A stretch of 51,771 nucleotides of DNA from Polaromonas sp. UBA5171 (GTDB lineage Bacteria; Pseudomonadota; Gammaproteobacteria; Burkholderiales; Burkholderiaceae_C): positions 1 through 51,771 of the forward strand of contig DHWX01000120.1 of assembly GCA_002413395.1 (NCBI GenBank), in the 5' to 3' direction. Both the position numbers and the translations under genes were made by a program. The notes beneath the pieces are model-generated. The model had not been told where the DNA came from, made no database searches, and was given only the letters and a program-made list of their open reading frames with translations. Shown piece by piece: positions 1 to 8,553 of this stretch (the first letter of the stretch is position 1; each line of letters opens with the position of its first letter).

Positions 1-57
1 CTATCAAAACAAAAGCTAATTGAAGGGCACCACGGAATGCCCGTTTAATATGAGACG
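1..57. other. Upstream stretch with a possible repeat fragment
   Basis: No gene is visible here. Bases 1-22 show the pattern CTATCA-N7-AGCT-NN-TTG, which is shared with an AT-rich element inside the aminopeptidase gene (17131-17157). It may be the edge of a dispersed repeat cut by the window boundary. Confidence 0.25.
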
Positions 58-374
58 ATGGCTTCCATGAAAAATTTTTTGGCCTCCAGCGGCTTTCGAT
101 TGCTTCAGCGCAACGAACGCGGCTGGCTCAAGCCGACTGACGACTACTTGCGGCTTTTTCTGGCCCATCCCGAACTGACGCTGGTGCCCGAGTCCTGCAA
201 GGCCGAATTGGCCCTGCATGCGGCGCTGGTGGATGCCCCGTCAAGGCCTGTCACACCTGGCGAACTGCAGGCTCTGCACGATGCCGATGCCCGTGACAGC
301 TATGCGCTGGCAACGTGGTCAGGCTTAAACCGCAAAACCTGCTGATCAACTTGCCACTGGCTTCCTCGATGTGA
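58..374 (+). pseudogene. DUF6352-like protein, internally deleted pseudogene
   Basis: Residues 1 to about 85 from the ATG at 58 (or 67) look like the N-terminus of the DUF6352 family of Burkholderiales (SSGFRLLQRNERGWL, then DDYLRLFL and PESC). The frame then runs on only to a TGA at 343. In another frame, from about 309 to the TGA at 372-374, the DNA encodes GNVVRLKPQNLLINLPLA, which from memory matches the family's extreme C-terminus. Full-length members are near 300 residues, so roughly 190 central residues appear to be deleted, with a frame change at the junction near 300-310. The function of the family is unknown. The pfkB-like kinase starts 38 bases downstream. The family name is recalled, not searched; the fused N- and C-terminal pieces are seen directly. 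Confidence 0.65.
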
Positions 375-411
375 GTGCCATGATGCAACACCTCATCACA
401 CTCTTTTGACA

Positions 412-1350
412 ATGACCGACATCCTGACCCTCACCATGAATCCGGCGCTGGACGTGGCTACATCCACCGATACGGTGACTGGCACCCACAAGCTGCGCTG
501 CAGCGCTCCGCGGCGCTTCCCGGGCGGCGGCGGGATCAACGTGGCGCGTGTTGCACAGCGCCTTGGCGCTGACTGCATCGCGCTGTACCCCGCTGGCGGG
601 GCGCCGGGGCAGCATCTGCGGCAACTGCTTGAGCAGGAGCAGGTGCGCAGCAGTTGCATCGAGATCGGCGAAGAAACACGCGAGAGCTTCTCGGTCACCG
701 AAAGCTCCAGCGGCCGCGAATTTCGCTTTGTGCTGCCGGGCCCCACGCTGACGCCGCAGGAATGGCAGGCCTGCCTGGATCGCTTTGCCGCACTCGATCC
801 GCCACCCCGCTATCTGGTGGCCAGCGGCAGTCTGCCGCCAGGCGTGCCGACCGATTTTTATGCCCGTCTGGTCCGCCTGGCGCGCGTGCGCGGCACCCAG
901 GTGGTGCTCGATACCTCCGGACCGGCACTGGCTGAAGCGCTGAACGTCGGCGTCTATCTGGTCAAGCCCAGCCTGCGCGAATTGCGCGAGTTCAGCGCCA
1001 GACCGCTGACTGACGAAGCCCAATGGCGTGACGTCGCGCAGCGAATGGTCGCCAGCGGACAGGCCCAGGTGGTCGTGCTGTCGCTTGGCGAGCAGGGTGC
1101 CCTGCTCGTGGCGGCCGGGATCAGTTGGCGTGCGTCCGCCTTGCGGGTGCCAGTGCTCAGCGCCACCGGCGCGGGCGACAGTTTTGTCGGTGCCATAGTC
1201 TGGGCATTGAGCCATCAGGCCGGTCTGGCTGAAGCGTTTCGCTACGGTGTGGCGGCGGGCTCGGCTTCACTGCTCTCGGCGGGAACCGGGCTTTGCAGCC
1301 AGGCCGATGTGGCACGGCTGTACCCTGAGGTTCGCCTCACTTCTGAATAA
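412..1350 (+). CDS. PfkB-family hexose-phosphate kinase (1-phosphofructokinase / PfkB type)
   Basis: A cytoplasmic ribokinase-family kinase of 312 residues that phosphorylates a sugar phosphate with ATP; the closest types are 1-phosphofructokinase (FruK), tagatose-6-phosphate kinase (LacC) and 6-phosphofructokinase II (PfkB). It has the N-terminal TLTMNPALD start typical of this subgroup, the GGGGINVA glycine motif at residues 38-45, and the C-terminal ATGAGDSF anion-hole motif at about 251-258 with D256 as the expected catalytic base. Length is normal. A TTG at 406 is also in frame, but the ATG at 412 gives the canonical N-terminus. No phosphotransferase-system genes are adjacent, so the substrate cannot be settled from context. 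It follows a pseudogene and may use a promoter within it. Confidence 0.85.
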   Translation: MTDILTLTMNPALDVATSTDTVTGTHKLRCSAPRRFPGGGGINVARVAQRLGADCIALYPAGGAPGQHLRQLLEQEQVRSSCIEIGEETRESFSVTESSSGREFRFVLPGPTLTPQEWQACLDRFAALDPPPRYLVASGSLPPGVPTDFYARLVRLARVRGTQVVLDTSGPALAEALNVGVYLVKPSLRELREFSARPLTDEAQWRDVAQRMVASGQAQVVVLSLGEQGALLVAAGISWRASALRVPVLSATGAGDSFVGAIVWALSHQAGLAEAFRYGVAAGSASLLSAGTGLCSQADVARLYPEVRLTSE

Positions 1351-1533
1351 AAATGTCAGTAACCATTGTTCAACATTGATGGTGTGCTATAAAAATAATA
1401 GTAAATTCTGTCGTGGACCGGATGACCAGGCGCGTCCGGAGAGGTTGAAAAGAAGTGCTCTCTCAGGTGTCTGAGATAAAACGCGGCGTAGCTTAAAATT
1501 ATGGGTTAATGCATTTTTTAACCGGAGTCTTCC
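1351..1533 (+). promoter_or_regulatory. Leader region with small inverted repeats before a small basic protein
   Basis: This gap is AT-rich at its start (1375-1407) and could hold a promoter. Two small inverted repeats follow: CCGGA/TCCGG at 1418-1422 and 1435-1439, and TCTCAG/CTGAGA at 1461-1466 and 1471-1476. Neither has a T-tract. They may fold in the 5' leader of the small gene at 1534, but no known riboswitch class was recognised. Confidence 0.3.
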
Positions 1534-1698
1534 ATGCCAAAAAAGATCAGAGTCGAGGCCGACATCTGCGCCCCCAAGCCCGTGCCCCCCAAAGGACACA
1601 CTGCCAGCTCTGGCCATGGCCAAAAAGTCAGCCTGGAACGCGGCACGGCGACCCGCAGCAAGAAGAATCCCGGCAAGCGCCCTAAAAAAGGCGGTTAA
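1534..1698 (+). CDS. Small basic hypothetical protein (54 aa)
   Basis: A short reading frame from the ATG at 1534 to the TAA at 1696-1698, preceded by a GGAG-type ribosome-binding site (1523-1527). The protein is highly basic and of low complexity: MPKKIRVEAD at the start, a proline-rich stretch (PKPVPPKG) and a tail rich in Lys, Arg and Gly ending KRPKKGG. There is no signal peptide or membrane segment. A strong rho-independent terminator follows 45 bases downstream, so this is a self-contained transcription unit. The charge suggests nucleic-acid or polyanion binding, but that is inference; no domain was recognised. Confidence 0.6.
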   Translation: MPKKIRVEADICAPKPVPPKGHTASSGHGQKVSLERGTATRSKKNPGKRPKKGG

Positions 1699-1742
1699 TC
1701 CCGCATTGGTCGGCGCCGCCTTTGCGCTGCCGGTTAGATCAC

Positions 1743-1789
1743 CCGAACACCGGGGGGCGAGTCGCGCCTTGATTGTTCGGTTTTTTTTT
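1743..1789 (+). terminator. Rho-independent terminator after the small basic protein
   Basis: Inverted arms CCGAACA (1743-1749) and TGTTCGG (1774-1780) enclose a G/C-rich loop that can pair further, followed by a run of nine T (1781-1789). It separates the plus-strand unit from the convergent cytochrome gene. Confidence 0.75.
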
Positions 1790-1860
1790 GGCATGACCGC
1801 GCTTGCATATTGCGCCGGTACTGCCCCCACGCCAAACCGTGCGTTGGTGAGCTGAAGCTC

Positions 1861-2535
1861 CTATTTCATGGACGAAACGTAGGCCACGGTCGCTGTGATA
1901 TCCGCGTCTGTCATCCCCCGGACACTGACTGCCATCTGGCGGTTGATCCGTGCGTGTGAGCCATCCCGGTAGCCCTTGAGCGTCCGCGTCAGGTATCCGG
2001 TTTGTTGCCCGGCAACTCGTGCATACTTTTCAGTGCCACGACCATTGTCTTCATGGCAATCTGCGCAAGTATCCCGGTATAGCGCCTTGCCCTTCATGAC
2101 CAGCGCGGGATCCGCCGAAGGCTTATGGATGACATCCTGGCGTGAATAGAAGACGATGAGGCTGACCTTCTCGTCCGGGGTGAGGACGTTGATCAATCTC
2201 TTCTTGAAGTCACTGCTGATACGCTGTCCATCGCTGAATTGACGCATCTGCTCCAGAAGATAGGTGGCGTTCTGCCCTGCCAGATTGGGAACATCGGGCT
2301 TCACGCTGTTGCCACCATTGCCATGGCAGTTGGCGCAAAAGGTCGCGGTCTTGCTGCCCGCCTTGATATCCAGCTCAAGCTGGCGTGGATTTTCTTCCGC
2401 TGTCTTGAGTCGCGCGTTCAAATCCACTGCGGCCGTAGCAGGCGGGTTACTGGTCTGGCCGATGGCCGGGAAAGCGACGAACATCGAAACCAGCACGGTC
2501 GCCAGTGCCATCGGAATCCGCTTTGTCATGGCCAT
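1861..2535 (-). CDS. Periplasmic dihaem cytochrome c (c4-like)
   Basis: An exported electron-transfer protein of 224 residues. The N-terminus is a Sec signal peptide (MTKR, then a hydrophobic stretch ending near AIGQ at 22-27). Two haem-binding motifs are present, CANCH at 67-71 and CADCH at 157-161, in two homologous halves as in cytochrome c4-like proteins. Candidate axial methionines include M201. Two ATGs, at 2535 and 2529, are possible starts. The gene lies alone between convergent and upstream units, so its partner (terminal oxidase or a dehydrogenase) cannot be read from context. It ends close to the small-protein terminator region and faces it. Confidence 0.85.
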   Translation of the reverse strand: MAMTKRIPMALATVLVSMFVAFPAIGQTSNPPATAAVDLNARLKTAEENPRQLELDIKAGSKTATFCANCHGNGGNSVKPDVPNLAGQNATYLLEQMRQFSDGQRISSDFKKRLINVLTPDEKVSLIVFYSRQDVIHKPSADPALVMKGKALYRDTCADCHEDNGRGTEKYARVAGQQTGYLTRTLKGYRDGSHARINRQMAVSVRGMTDADITATVAYVSSMK

Positions 2536-2583
2536 TATCCCTATATTGAAAGGGGTATTTTAGGTCATGGCAGAAGTGTTTCC

Positions 2584-5500
2584 TTACATATTACGCCGGT
2601 ACTGTCCGCCCACCTCAAACAGGGCATTGCTGATCTGGCCCAAGGAGCAGACGCGCACGGCGTCCATCAGCACCTCAAACACGTTCTGGTTCTCGATCAC
2701 GGCTTGCTGCAGACGTTTCAGCATGGCGGGTGACTCATTCGCGTGCAGCGCATGAAAGTCGGCCAGCCGCTTGAGCTGGCTCTGCTTTTCCTCGTCGGTC
2801 GAACGGGCCAGTTCCAGCTTGTCCGGCACGGCGTCGCCATGTGGATTGCGGAAGGTGTTGACACCGATGATGGGCAGTTCGCCGGTGTGTTTGAGCATTT
2901 CATAGTGCATGGATTCGTCCTGAATCCGCCCGCGCTGATAACCGGTTTCCATGGCGCCGAGCACGCCGCCGCGCTCGGCGATGCGCTCGAACTCGAGCAG
3001 CACCGCCTCTTCCAGCAGCTCGGTCAGCTCTTCAATGATGAAGGCACCCTGTGACGGGTTTTCGTTTTTGGCCAGCCCCCACTCGCGGTTGATGATGAGC
3101 TGAATTGCCATGGCGCGGCGCACCGACTCTTCGGTGGGCGTGGTGATGGCCTCGTCAAAGGCGTTGGTGTGCAGGCTGTTGCAGTTGTCGTAAATGGCAA
3201 TCAGCGCCTGCAGCGTGGTGCGAATGTCATTGAACTGGATTTCCTGCGCGTGCAGGCTGCGCCCGCTGGTCTGGATGTGGTATTTGAGCTTCTGGCTGCG
3301 CTCGTTGGCGCCGTATTTTTCCTTCATGGCCACAGCCCAGATGCGGCGCGCAACGCGGCCCATCACGGTGTATTCCGGGTCCATGCCGTTGCTGAAGAAG
3401 AACGAGAGGTTGGGCGCGAAGTCGTCAATATGCATGCCGCGCGCCAGATAGGCTTCAACGAAAGTAAAGCCGTTGGACAGCGTGAAGGCGAGCTGCGAAA
3501 TCGGGTTGGCGCCGGCCTCGGCGATGTGGTAGCCGCTGATCGAGACGCTGTAGAAATTGCGCACCCGGTTGTGCACAAAGTACTCGGCAATGTCGCCCAT
3601 CACCTTCAGGCTGAACTCGGTCGAGAAGATGCAGGTGTTCTGGCCCTGGTCTTCTTTCAGGATGTCGGCCTGCACCGTGCCGCGCACGTTTTCCTGCACC
3701 CATTCGCGGATTTTTTCGGCTTCGGTGGCTGTGGGTTCGCGGTCATTGTCAAGCTTGAACTTGGCCAGATTCTGGTCGATGGCGGTGTTCATGAACATGG
3801 CCAGAATGGTGGGCGCCGGGCCGTTGATGGTCATCGACACGGACGTGCTGGGGCTGCACAAGTCAAAGCCGCCATAGAGCACCTTCATGTCGTCCAGCGT
3901 GGCAATGGAAACGCCGCTGTTGCCGACCTTGCCATAAATATCGGGGCGCGGATCCGGGTCGTTGCCGTACAGGGTGACCGAGTCAAATGCCGTGGACAGA
4001 CGCTTGGCCGCCATGCCTTCGCTGAGCAACTTGAAGCGCGTGTTGGTGCGAAACGGATCGCCTTCGCCGGCAAACATGCGGGTCGGGTCTTCGCCCTCGC
4101 GCTTGAAGGCGAAGGTGCCGGCGGTGTAGGGGTAGCTGCCCGGCACGTTGTCCAGCATCAGCCACTGGAGGATTTCGCCGTGGTCAACATATTGCGGCAG
4201 CGCCACTTTACGGATGGTGGTGCCCGAGAGCGATTTGGTGGTTAGTACCGTGCGAATTTCCCGGTCGCGGATTTTCACCACGTATTCGTCACCGGCGTAG
4301 GCTTTTTGCATGGCAGGCCACTGGGCCAACAGCTTTTTGGCGGCCTGCTCCTGCTGCTGCACGCGTTCCTGGGCCAGGCGCAGGACGGTGGTTTTTGCGC
4401 CGTCGCGGGTCGCGTCGTCGTCGTGCAGCATGCGGGCGGTTTCATGCAGCTGCTGAATCTCGCGCGCCAGACTGGCTTGTGCACGCGCCGTTTTTTTATA
4501 GGCGCGCACGGTGGCGGCAATTTCGGCCAGGTAACGCGTGCGGGCGGCGGGCACCACCGGCGTCTGGTTGGTGCTGTGGCGCACCGTGACCACGGGCAGG
4601 GAACCCCCCGACAGCGGCAGGCCGAGCGCCGCCAGACGTGGTTTTAGCGCCTGGTACAGCGCCGTGACGCCATCGTCGTTGAAACGCGCGGCCATCGTGC
4701 CGAACACCGGCATCTGGTCAGCCGCCGTGCCCCAAGCCTCCCGGTTGCGCTGTACCTGCTTGGACACATCGCGGAGCGCGTCGAGTGAGCCCTTGCGGTC
4801 AAACTTGTTGATGGCAATGAACTCGGCAAAGTCCAGCATGTCGATTTTTTCCAGCTGGCTGGCGGCACCGAATTCGGGTGTCATGACATACATTGGAATG
4901 TCCACCAGCGGCACGATGGCGGCATCGCCCTGACCAATGCCGGAGGTTTCCACGATGATCAGGTCAAATCCCGCGCACTTGCAGGCGGCAATCACATCCG
5001 GAAGCGCCTTGCTGATTTCCGAGCCAAAGTCACGCGTTGCCAGTGATCGCATGAAAACACGTTGACCGCCGGAGACCAGCGAACGCAGCGCCGGGCCGCC
5101 CCAAGCAAGTTCAGCCCCCTCGGGGGGCAGCGCAGTACGCGAAGCGACAAGCGTGGGGGCCTGTGAATTCCAGGGACTGATTGCATTCATGCGGATGCGG
5201 TCGCCCAGCAGCGCGCCGCCGCTCTTGCGGCGTGACGGGTCGATGCTGATCAGTGCGATGCGCAGCCGGTCACCCTGGTCAAGCCGCAGGCGGCGGATCA
5301 GCTCGTCGGTGAGGGATGACTTGCCCGCCCCGCCAGTCCCGGTGATGCCCAAAACGGGTATCTTTCTAGTGGCAGCCTGGGCCCGCATGGCCTGGACCAG
5401 CGCCTTGTTGGCCTGGTTGTTTTCAAGCGCGGTGATGAGCTGCGCCAGCGCTCGCCAGTTCATTTCGCCATGGCCTTCAACGGCAGCGATGTCTTTGGGC

Positions 5501-5973
5501 GCAAAGCCGGTCAGATCCTTGTCGCAGCGCATCACCATCTCGCCAATCATTCCGGCCAGGCCCATTTTCTGGCCGTCTTCAGGGCTGAAGATGCGTGCCA
5601 CGCCGTAGGCCTGCAACTCGCGGATTTCCGGCGGCACGATCACGCCGCCGCCGCCGCCAAACACCTGGATGTGCTCGCCGCCGCGGCTTTTGAGCAAATC
5701 GACCATGTATTTGAAATACTCCACATGGCCGCCCTGGTAGGAGCTGATGGCAATGCCCTGCGCGTCTTCCTGCAAGGCGGCCGTCACCACTTCATCGACG
5801 CTGCGGTTGTGGCCCAGGTGAATGACTTCGGCGCCCATGCCCTGCAAAATGCGCCGCATGATGTTGATGGCGGCGTCGTGACCATCAAACAGGCTGGCCG
5901 CGGTGATGAAGCGCACCTTGTGGGTGGGGCGGTAACTGGCGAGCGCTTGGTATTCTGCGGATAGATCGGTCAT
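2584..5973 (-). CDS. icmF: Fused isobutyryl-CoA mutase (IcmF), B12-dependent
   Basis: A fused acyl-CoA mutase that interconverts isobutyryl-CoA and n-butyryl-CoA using adenosylcobalamin. Domains in order: B12-binding (about 10-140, with DGHDAA at 30-35 and H32 as lower ligand), a MeaI-type GTPase chaperone (Walker A GTGGAGKSS near 210), and the large mutase domain to the C-terminus. At 1129 residues it is longer than the usual roughly 1,090. The excess lies in the GTPase domain, where residues 272-296 are encoded by a 75-bp repeat (5086-5160) also found in the CoA-transferase at 15.7 kb. The ATG at 5973 is preferred over a TTG at 5994 because it gives the family N-terminus. A 16-bp palindrome lies upstream and is a candidate operator. 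Confidence 0.92.
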   Translation of the reverse strand: MTDLSAEYQALASYRPTHKVRFITAASLFDGHDAAINIMRRILQGMGAEVIHLGHNRSVDEVVTAALQEDAQGIAISSYQGGHVEYFKYMVDLLKSRGGEHIQVFGGGGGVIVPPEIRELQAYGVARIFSPEDGQKMGLAGMIGEMVMRCDKDLTGFAPKDIAAVEGHGEMNWRALAQLITALENNQANKALVQAMRAQAATRKIPVLGITGTGGAGKSSLTDELIRRLRLDQGDRLRIALISIDPSRRKSGGALLGDRIRMNAISPWNSQAPTLVASRTALPPEGAELAWGGPALRSLVSGGQRVFMRSLATRDFGSEISKALPDVIAACKCAGFDLIIVETSGIGQGDAAIVPLVDIPMYVMTPEFGAASQLEKIDMLDFAEFIAINKFDRKGSLDALRDVSKQVQRNREAWGTAADQMPVFGTMAARFNDDGVTALYQALKPRLAALGLPLSGGSLPVVTVRHSTNQTPVVPAARTRYLAEIAATVRAYKKTARAQASLAREIQQLHETARMLHDDDATRDGAKTTVLRLAQERVQQQEQAAKKLLAQWPAMQKAYAGDEYVVKIRDREIRTVLTTKSLSGTTIRKVALPQYVDHGEILQWLMLDNVPGSYPYTAGTFAFKREGEDPTRMFAGEGDPFRTNTRFKLLSEGMAAKRLSTAFDSVTLYGNDPDPRPDIYGKVGNSGVSIATLDDMKVLYGGFDLCSPSTSVSMTINGPAPTILAMFMNTAIDQNLAKFKLDNDREPTATEAEKIREWVQENVRGTVQADILKEDQGQNTCIFSTEFSLKVMGDIAEYFVHNRVRNFYSVSISGYHIAEAGANPISQLAFTLSNGFTFVEAYLARGMHIDDFAPNLSFFFSNGMDPEYTVMGRVARRIWAVAMKEKYGANERSQKLKYHIQTSGRSLHAQEIQFNDIRTTLQALIAIYDNCNSLHTNAFDEAITTPTEESVRRAMAIQLIINREWGLAKNENPSQGAFIIEELTELLEEAVLLEFERIAERGGVLGAMETGYQRGRIQDESMHYEMLKHTGELPIIGVNTFRNPHGDAVPDKLELARSTDEEKQSQLKRLADFHALHANESPAMLKRLQQAVIENQNVFEVLMDAVRVCSLGQISNALFEVGGQYRRNM
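5086..5160 (-). repeat. 75-bp dispersed repeat, copy A, in frame inside icmF
   Basis: Read on the minus strand, this segment aligns without gaps to 15659-15733 read on the plus strand, with 63 of 75 positions identical by hand count. Its core is a hairpin of CCCCC/GGGGG around a CGAG centre. Here it encodes 25 residues (272-296 of IcmF) in frame. Segments of this kind are, from memory, common between genes in Comamonadaceae. Confidence 0.8.
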
Positions 5974-6029
5974 GAATTTTCCCGGCTGTGGCAATGGGCA
6001 CCGATAGGATGCCAGATCAGCATGATATT

Positions 6030-6045
6030 ACGTTTACGTAAACGT
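6030..6045. promoter_or_regulatory. Perfect 16-bp palindrome, candidate operator of icmF
   Basis: The sequence ACGTTTACGTAAACGT is identical to its reverse complement and lies 57 bases upstream of the icmF start. Palindromes of this TACGTAAACGT type are, from memory, the kind bound by regulators of branched-chain amino acid and fatty acid degradation in proteobacteria (MerR-family LiuR or TetR-family proteins). The regulator is inferred, the palindrome is seen. Confidence 0.6.
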
Positions 6046-6340
6046 CAATTAAAGCTGGGATCAACTGCTTTGCCTTTTTTAAAGACTTTCATCTCGGGTT
6101 AACCCTTGGATTTTTTTATGCTCTGGAGCACCCTGCAAGCACGCGTGAAATATTTTTGACGAAAATTAAAAAAATTCATCACTTTTTGAGGCCCTTTTCT
6201 GCCAATTTAAGGAAAGTACTAATGCAACATAAAGGCAAGTCGGATAAATTACACCTTCACCCATGACTTGCAAGAGCCAAAGTGGCGTTGTTGCGTTAAT
6301 CAACGTGTACACCGAATTTATTTACCATTATGGAGATTAA
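6046..6340. promoter_or_regulatory. Divergent intergenic region between icmF and the binding-protein gene
   Basis: About 300 bases without a gene, AT-rich at 6115-6190. It must hold the promoter for the ABC-transporter genes to the right. An imperfect hairpin CGTTG/CAACG occurs at about 6283-6304. The ribosome-binding site GGAG is at 6331-6334, ahead of the ATG at 6341. No small gene is apparent. Confidence 0.4.
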
Positions 6341-7510
6341 ATGACTACTCGTTTCGTAAAACTTGCCGTTGCATCAGCTGTTTTGAGCATCGCCGGCATT
6401 GCCGCTGCGGCCGACCCGATCAAGATCGGTGTCGATGGCCCCTTCACTGGCGGCTCTTCTTCGATGGGCGTGAGCATGCGTGACGGCGTCAGACTCGCCG
6501 TCGACGAAATCAACAAGTCCGGCGGTGTGCTGGGCCGCAAGCTGCAACTCATCGAGCGTGACGACGAGGCCAAAAATGAGCGCGGCGTGCAGATCGCCCA
6601 GGAGCTGATCAACAAGGAAAAAGTCACTGCAGTCGTTGGCTACATCAACACTGGCGTGTCGCTAGCATCGCAGCGCTTCTTCCAGGACGCCAAGATTCCT
6701 GTGATGAACAACGTGGCCACCGGCTCGATCGTCACGAACCAGTTCCCGAAAGATCCCGACAACTACGTCTTCCGCAACGCGGCCGCTGACAATATTCAGG
6801 CGCCGATGATCGTGGAAGACGCGATTACCCACCGCGGCTTCAAAAAGGTCGCCATCCTGGCCGACTCCACCAACTACGGTCAGCTGGGACGCGAAGATCT
6901 TGAAAAAGCACTGAAAGCCAAGGGCGTTACCCCGGTTGCTGAAGAAAAGTTCAACATCAAGGATGTGGACATGACCGCGCAGCTGCTCAAGGCCAAGGAA
7001 GCCGGCGCACAAGCCATATTGACCTATGGCATTGGCCCTGAACTGGCACAGATTGCCAATGGCATGACCAAGCTGGGCTGGAAAGTACCCATGATCGGCA
7101 GTTGGACCCTGTCGATGGCCAACTTCATCGACAACGCCGGCTCTGGTGGTGAAGGCGCCCGCATGCCGCAAACCTTCATCCAGGAGCCCAGCAACCCCAA
7201 GCGCAAGGTCTTCATCGACGACTACCTGAAGACCTTCAAGCCGAAAAATAACCGCATCGATTCACCGGTTTCGGCGGCCCAGGGCTATGACTCCATCTAC
7301 CTGCTGGCAGCGGCCATCAAACAGGCAAAAAGCACCGAAGGACCGAAGATCCGTGAGGCACTGGAAAGCCTCAACACCAAGGTCGAAGGCGTGGTGATGA
7401 CTTATGACAAGCCGTTCAGCAAGACCAATCACGAAGCGATTGGCGCCAGCATTCCAGTGATGGGTGAGGTCAAGAATAGTCGCGTGGTGCGCGCCACGCA
7501 GACAAAGTAA
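6341..7510 (+). CDS. Branched-chain amino acid type ABC transporter, periplasmic binding protein
   Basis: A periplasmic substrate-binding protein of 389 residues (type I fold, LivJ/LivK family) that delivers ligand to the LivH/LivM permeases encoded next. A Sec signal peptide covers about residues 1-23, ending at AAAA-DP. The mature start IKIGVDGPFTGG and the GVSMRDGVRLAVDEIN segment are typical of the family. A ribosome-binding site (GGAG) sits 7 bases before the ATG. A hairpin with a T-tract follows the gene at 7557-7595, then livH begins, an arrangement that usually lets the binding protein be made in excess over the membrane proteins. The ligand could be Leu/Ile/Val or another amide or aromatic acid; this cannot be decided from sequence. 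Confidence 0.9.
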   Translation: MTTRFVKLAVASAVLSIAGIAAAADPIKIGVDGPFTGGSSSMGVSMRDGVRLAVDEINKSGGVLGRKLQLIERDDEAKNERGVQIAQELINKEKVTAVVGYINTGVSLASQRFFQDAKIPVMNNVATGSIVTNQFPKDPDNYVFRNAAADNIQAPMIVEDAITHRGFKKVAILADSTNYGQLGREDLEKALKAKGVTPVAEEKFNIKDVDMTAQLLKAKEAGAQAILTYGIGPELAQIANGMTKLGWKVPMIGSWTLSMANFIDNAGSGGEGARMPQTFIQEPSNPKRKVFIDDYLKTFKPKNNRIDSPVSAAQGYDSIYLLAAAIKQAKSTEGPKIREALESLNTKVEGVVMTYDKPFSKTNHEAIGASIPVMGEVKNSRVVRATQTK

Positions 7511-7556
7511 AAGCCTCAAGGCCGAGTAGTCATCGCGCTGCGGCGCTGAGAGACAG

Positions 7557-7595
7557 GCACCGCGCGGGCCGAGATGGTCTTCGCGGTGCTTTTTT
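7557..7595 (+). terminator. Intra-operon terminator/attenuator after the binding-protein gene
   Basis: A perfect 8-bp stem GCACCGCG (7557-7564) and CGCGGTGC (7582-7589) with a 17-base loop is followed by six T (7590-7595). It lies between the binding-protein gene and livH and probably terminates most transcripts while letting some continue. Confidence 0.7.
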
Positions 7596-7675
7596 ATGTC
7601 GTTGAACACCCGGGCGCCTGTCTGTAGCTGAGAAGCAGGCAGGCCGCCTTCGGATATTTTCGTGGAACTGTATTT

Positions 7676-8551
7676 ATGGACATCCTGCTTCAACTTGTCT
7701 ACAGCGGCGTTGCGCTGGGCATGATCTACGCGGTCATTGCATTCGGTTACCAGCTGACCTTTCAGACCTCGGATACGCTCAATTTCGGTCAGGGCGATGC
7801 GCTCATGCTGGGTGCCATGGTCGGCTTGACGCTGGTTAATCTGGGCGTGAATTACTGGTTGATGATTCCGCTGGTGATTGTCTTCGGCATGTTGCAGGGT
7901 AGCCTGGTCGAGTGGGTAGCCGTGCGCCCCGCCATCAAGATCAAGAGCGAGTTCGGCTGGATCATGTCAACCATTGCGCTGGGTATCATTTTCAAGAACG
8001 TGGCTGAAAATGTCTGGGGGCGCGACGACCTGAAGTTTCCTTCGCCGCTGCCCGAGTCCCCCCTCAAGATACTTGGCGCCAATGTGCTGCCCATGGAAAT
8101 TCTGGTGGTGGTGGGCGCCGTGCTGATGATGCTCGCCGTGGAATTTTTCAACCGCAAAACCATTTACGGCAAGGCGGTTGTTGCCACTTTCAATGACCGC
8201 GATGCCGCCAAGCTGATGGGCATCAACACCGGTCTGGTCATTACGTTCTCTTATGCGCTGTCGTCCGCCACGGCCGCGTTTGCCGGCGTGCTGATTGCGC
8301 CGCTGACACTGACCGGCGCTACCATGGGCGCGGTGCTCGGGCTGAAGGCTTTTGCGGTTGCCATCATTGGCGGCCTGACCAGTGGCATGGGCATTATTGT
8401 GGGCGGCATCATCCTGGGGGTGGCTGAGACCACCACCGGTTTTTACATTTCCACCGGCTACAAGGACGTTCCCGGGCTGGTCCTGCTGCTGCTGGTGCTG
8501 GCCATCAAGCCTGCAGGCCTGTTTGGTAAAAACGCGATCAAGAAAGTTTGA
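7676..8551 (+). CDS. livH: Branched-chain amino acid ABC transporter permease LivH
   Basis: An inner-membrane permease of 291 residues in the LivH family, with about eight hydrophobic segments. The N-terminal LVYSGVALGMIYAVIAFGYQ and the segment TLNFGQGDALMLGA (close to the family LN.A.G) are characteristic, as is the C-terminal GLTSGMGIIVGGIILG. It pairs with the LivM half of the next protein to form the transmembrane channel. Its stop codon is 2 bases before the ATG of the livM-livG fusion, so the two are translationally coupled. Confidence 0.92.
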   Translation: MDILLQLVYSGVALGMIYAVIAFGYQLTFQTSDTLNFGQGDALMLGAMVGLTLVNLGVNYWLMIPLVIVFGMLQGSLVEWVAVRPAIKIKSEFGWIMSTIALGIIFKNVAENVWGRDDLKFPSPLPESPLKILGANVLPMEILVVVGAVLMMLAVEFFNRKTIYGKAVVATFNDRDAAKLMGINTGLVITFSYALSSATAAFAGVLIAPLTLTGATMGAVLGLKAFAVAIIGGLTSGMGIIVGGIILGVAETTTGFYISTGYKDVPGLVLLLLVLAIKPAGLFGKNAIKKV

Positions 8552-8553
8552 AG

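Noticed and set aside
3169..4245. 358-codon plus-strand frame opposite icmF
   Set aside because: Antisense shadow of the mutase domain without recognisable protein features.
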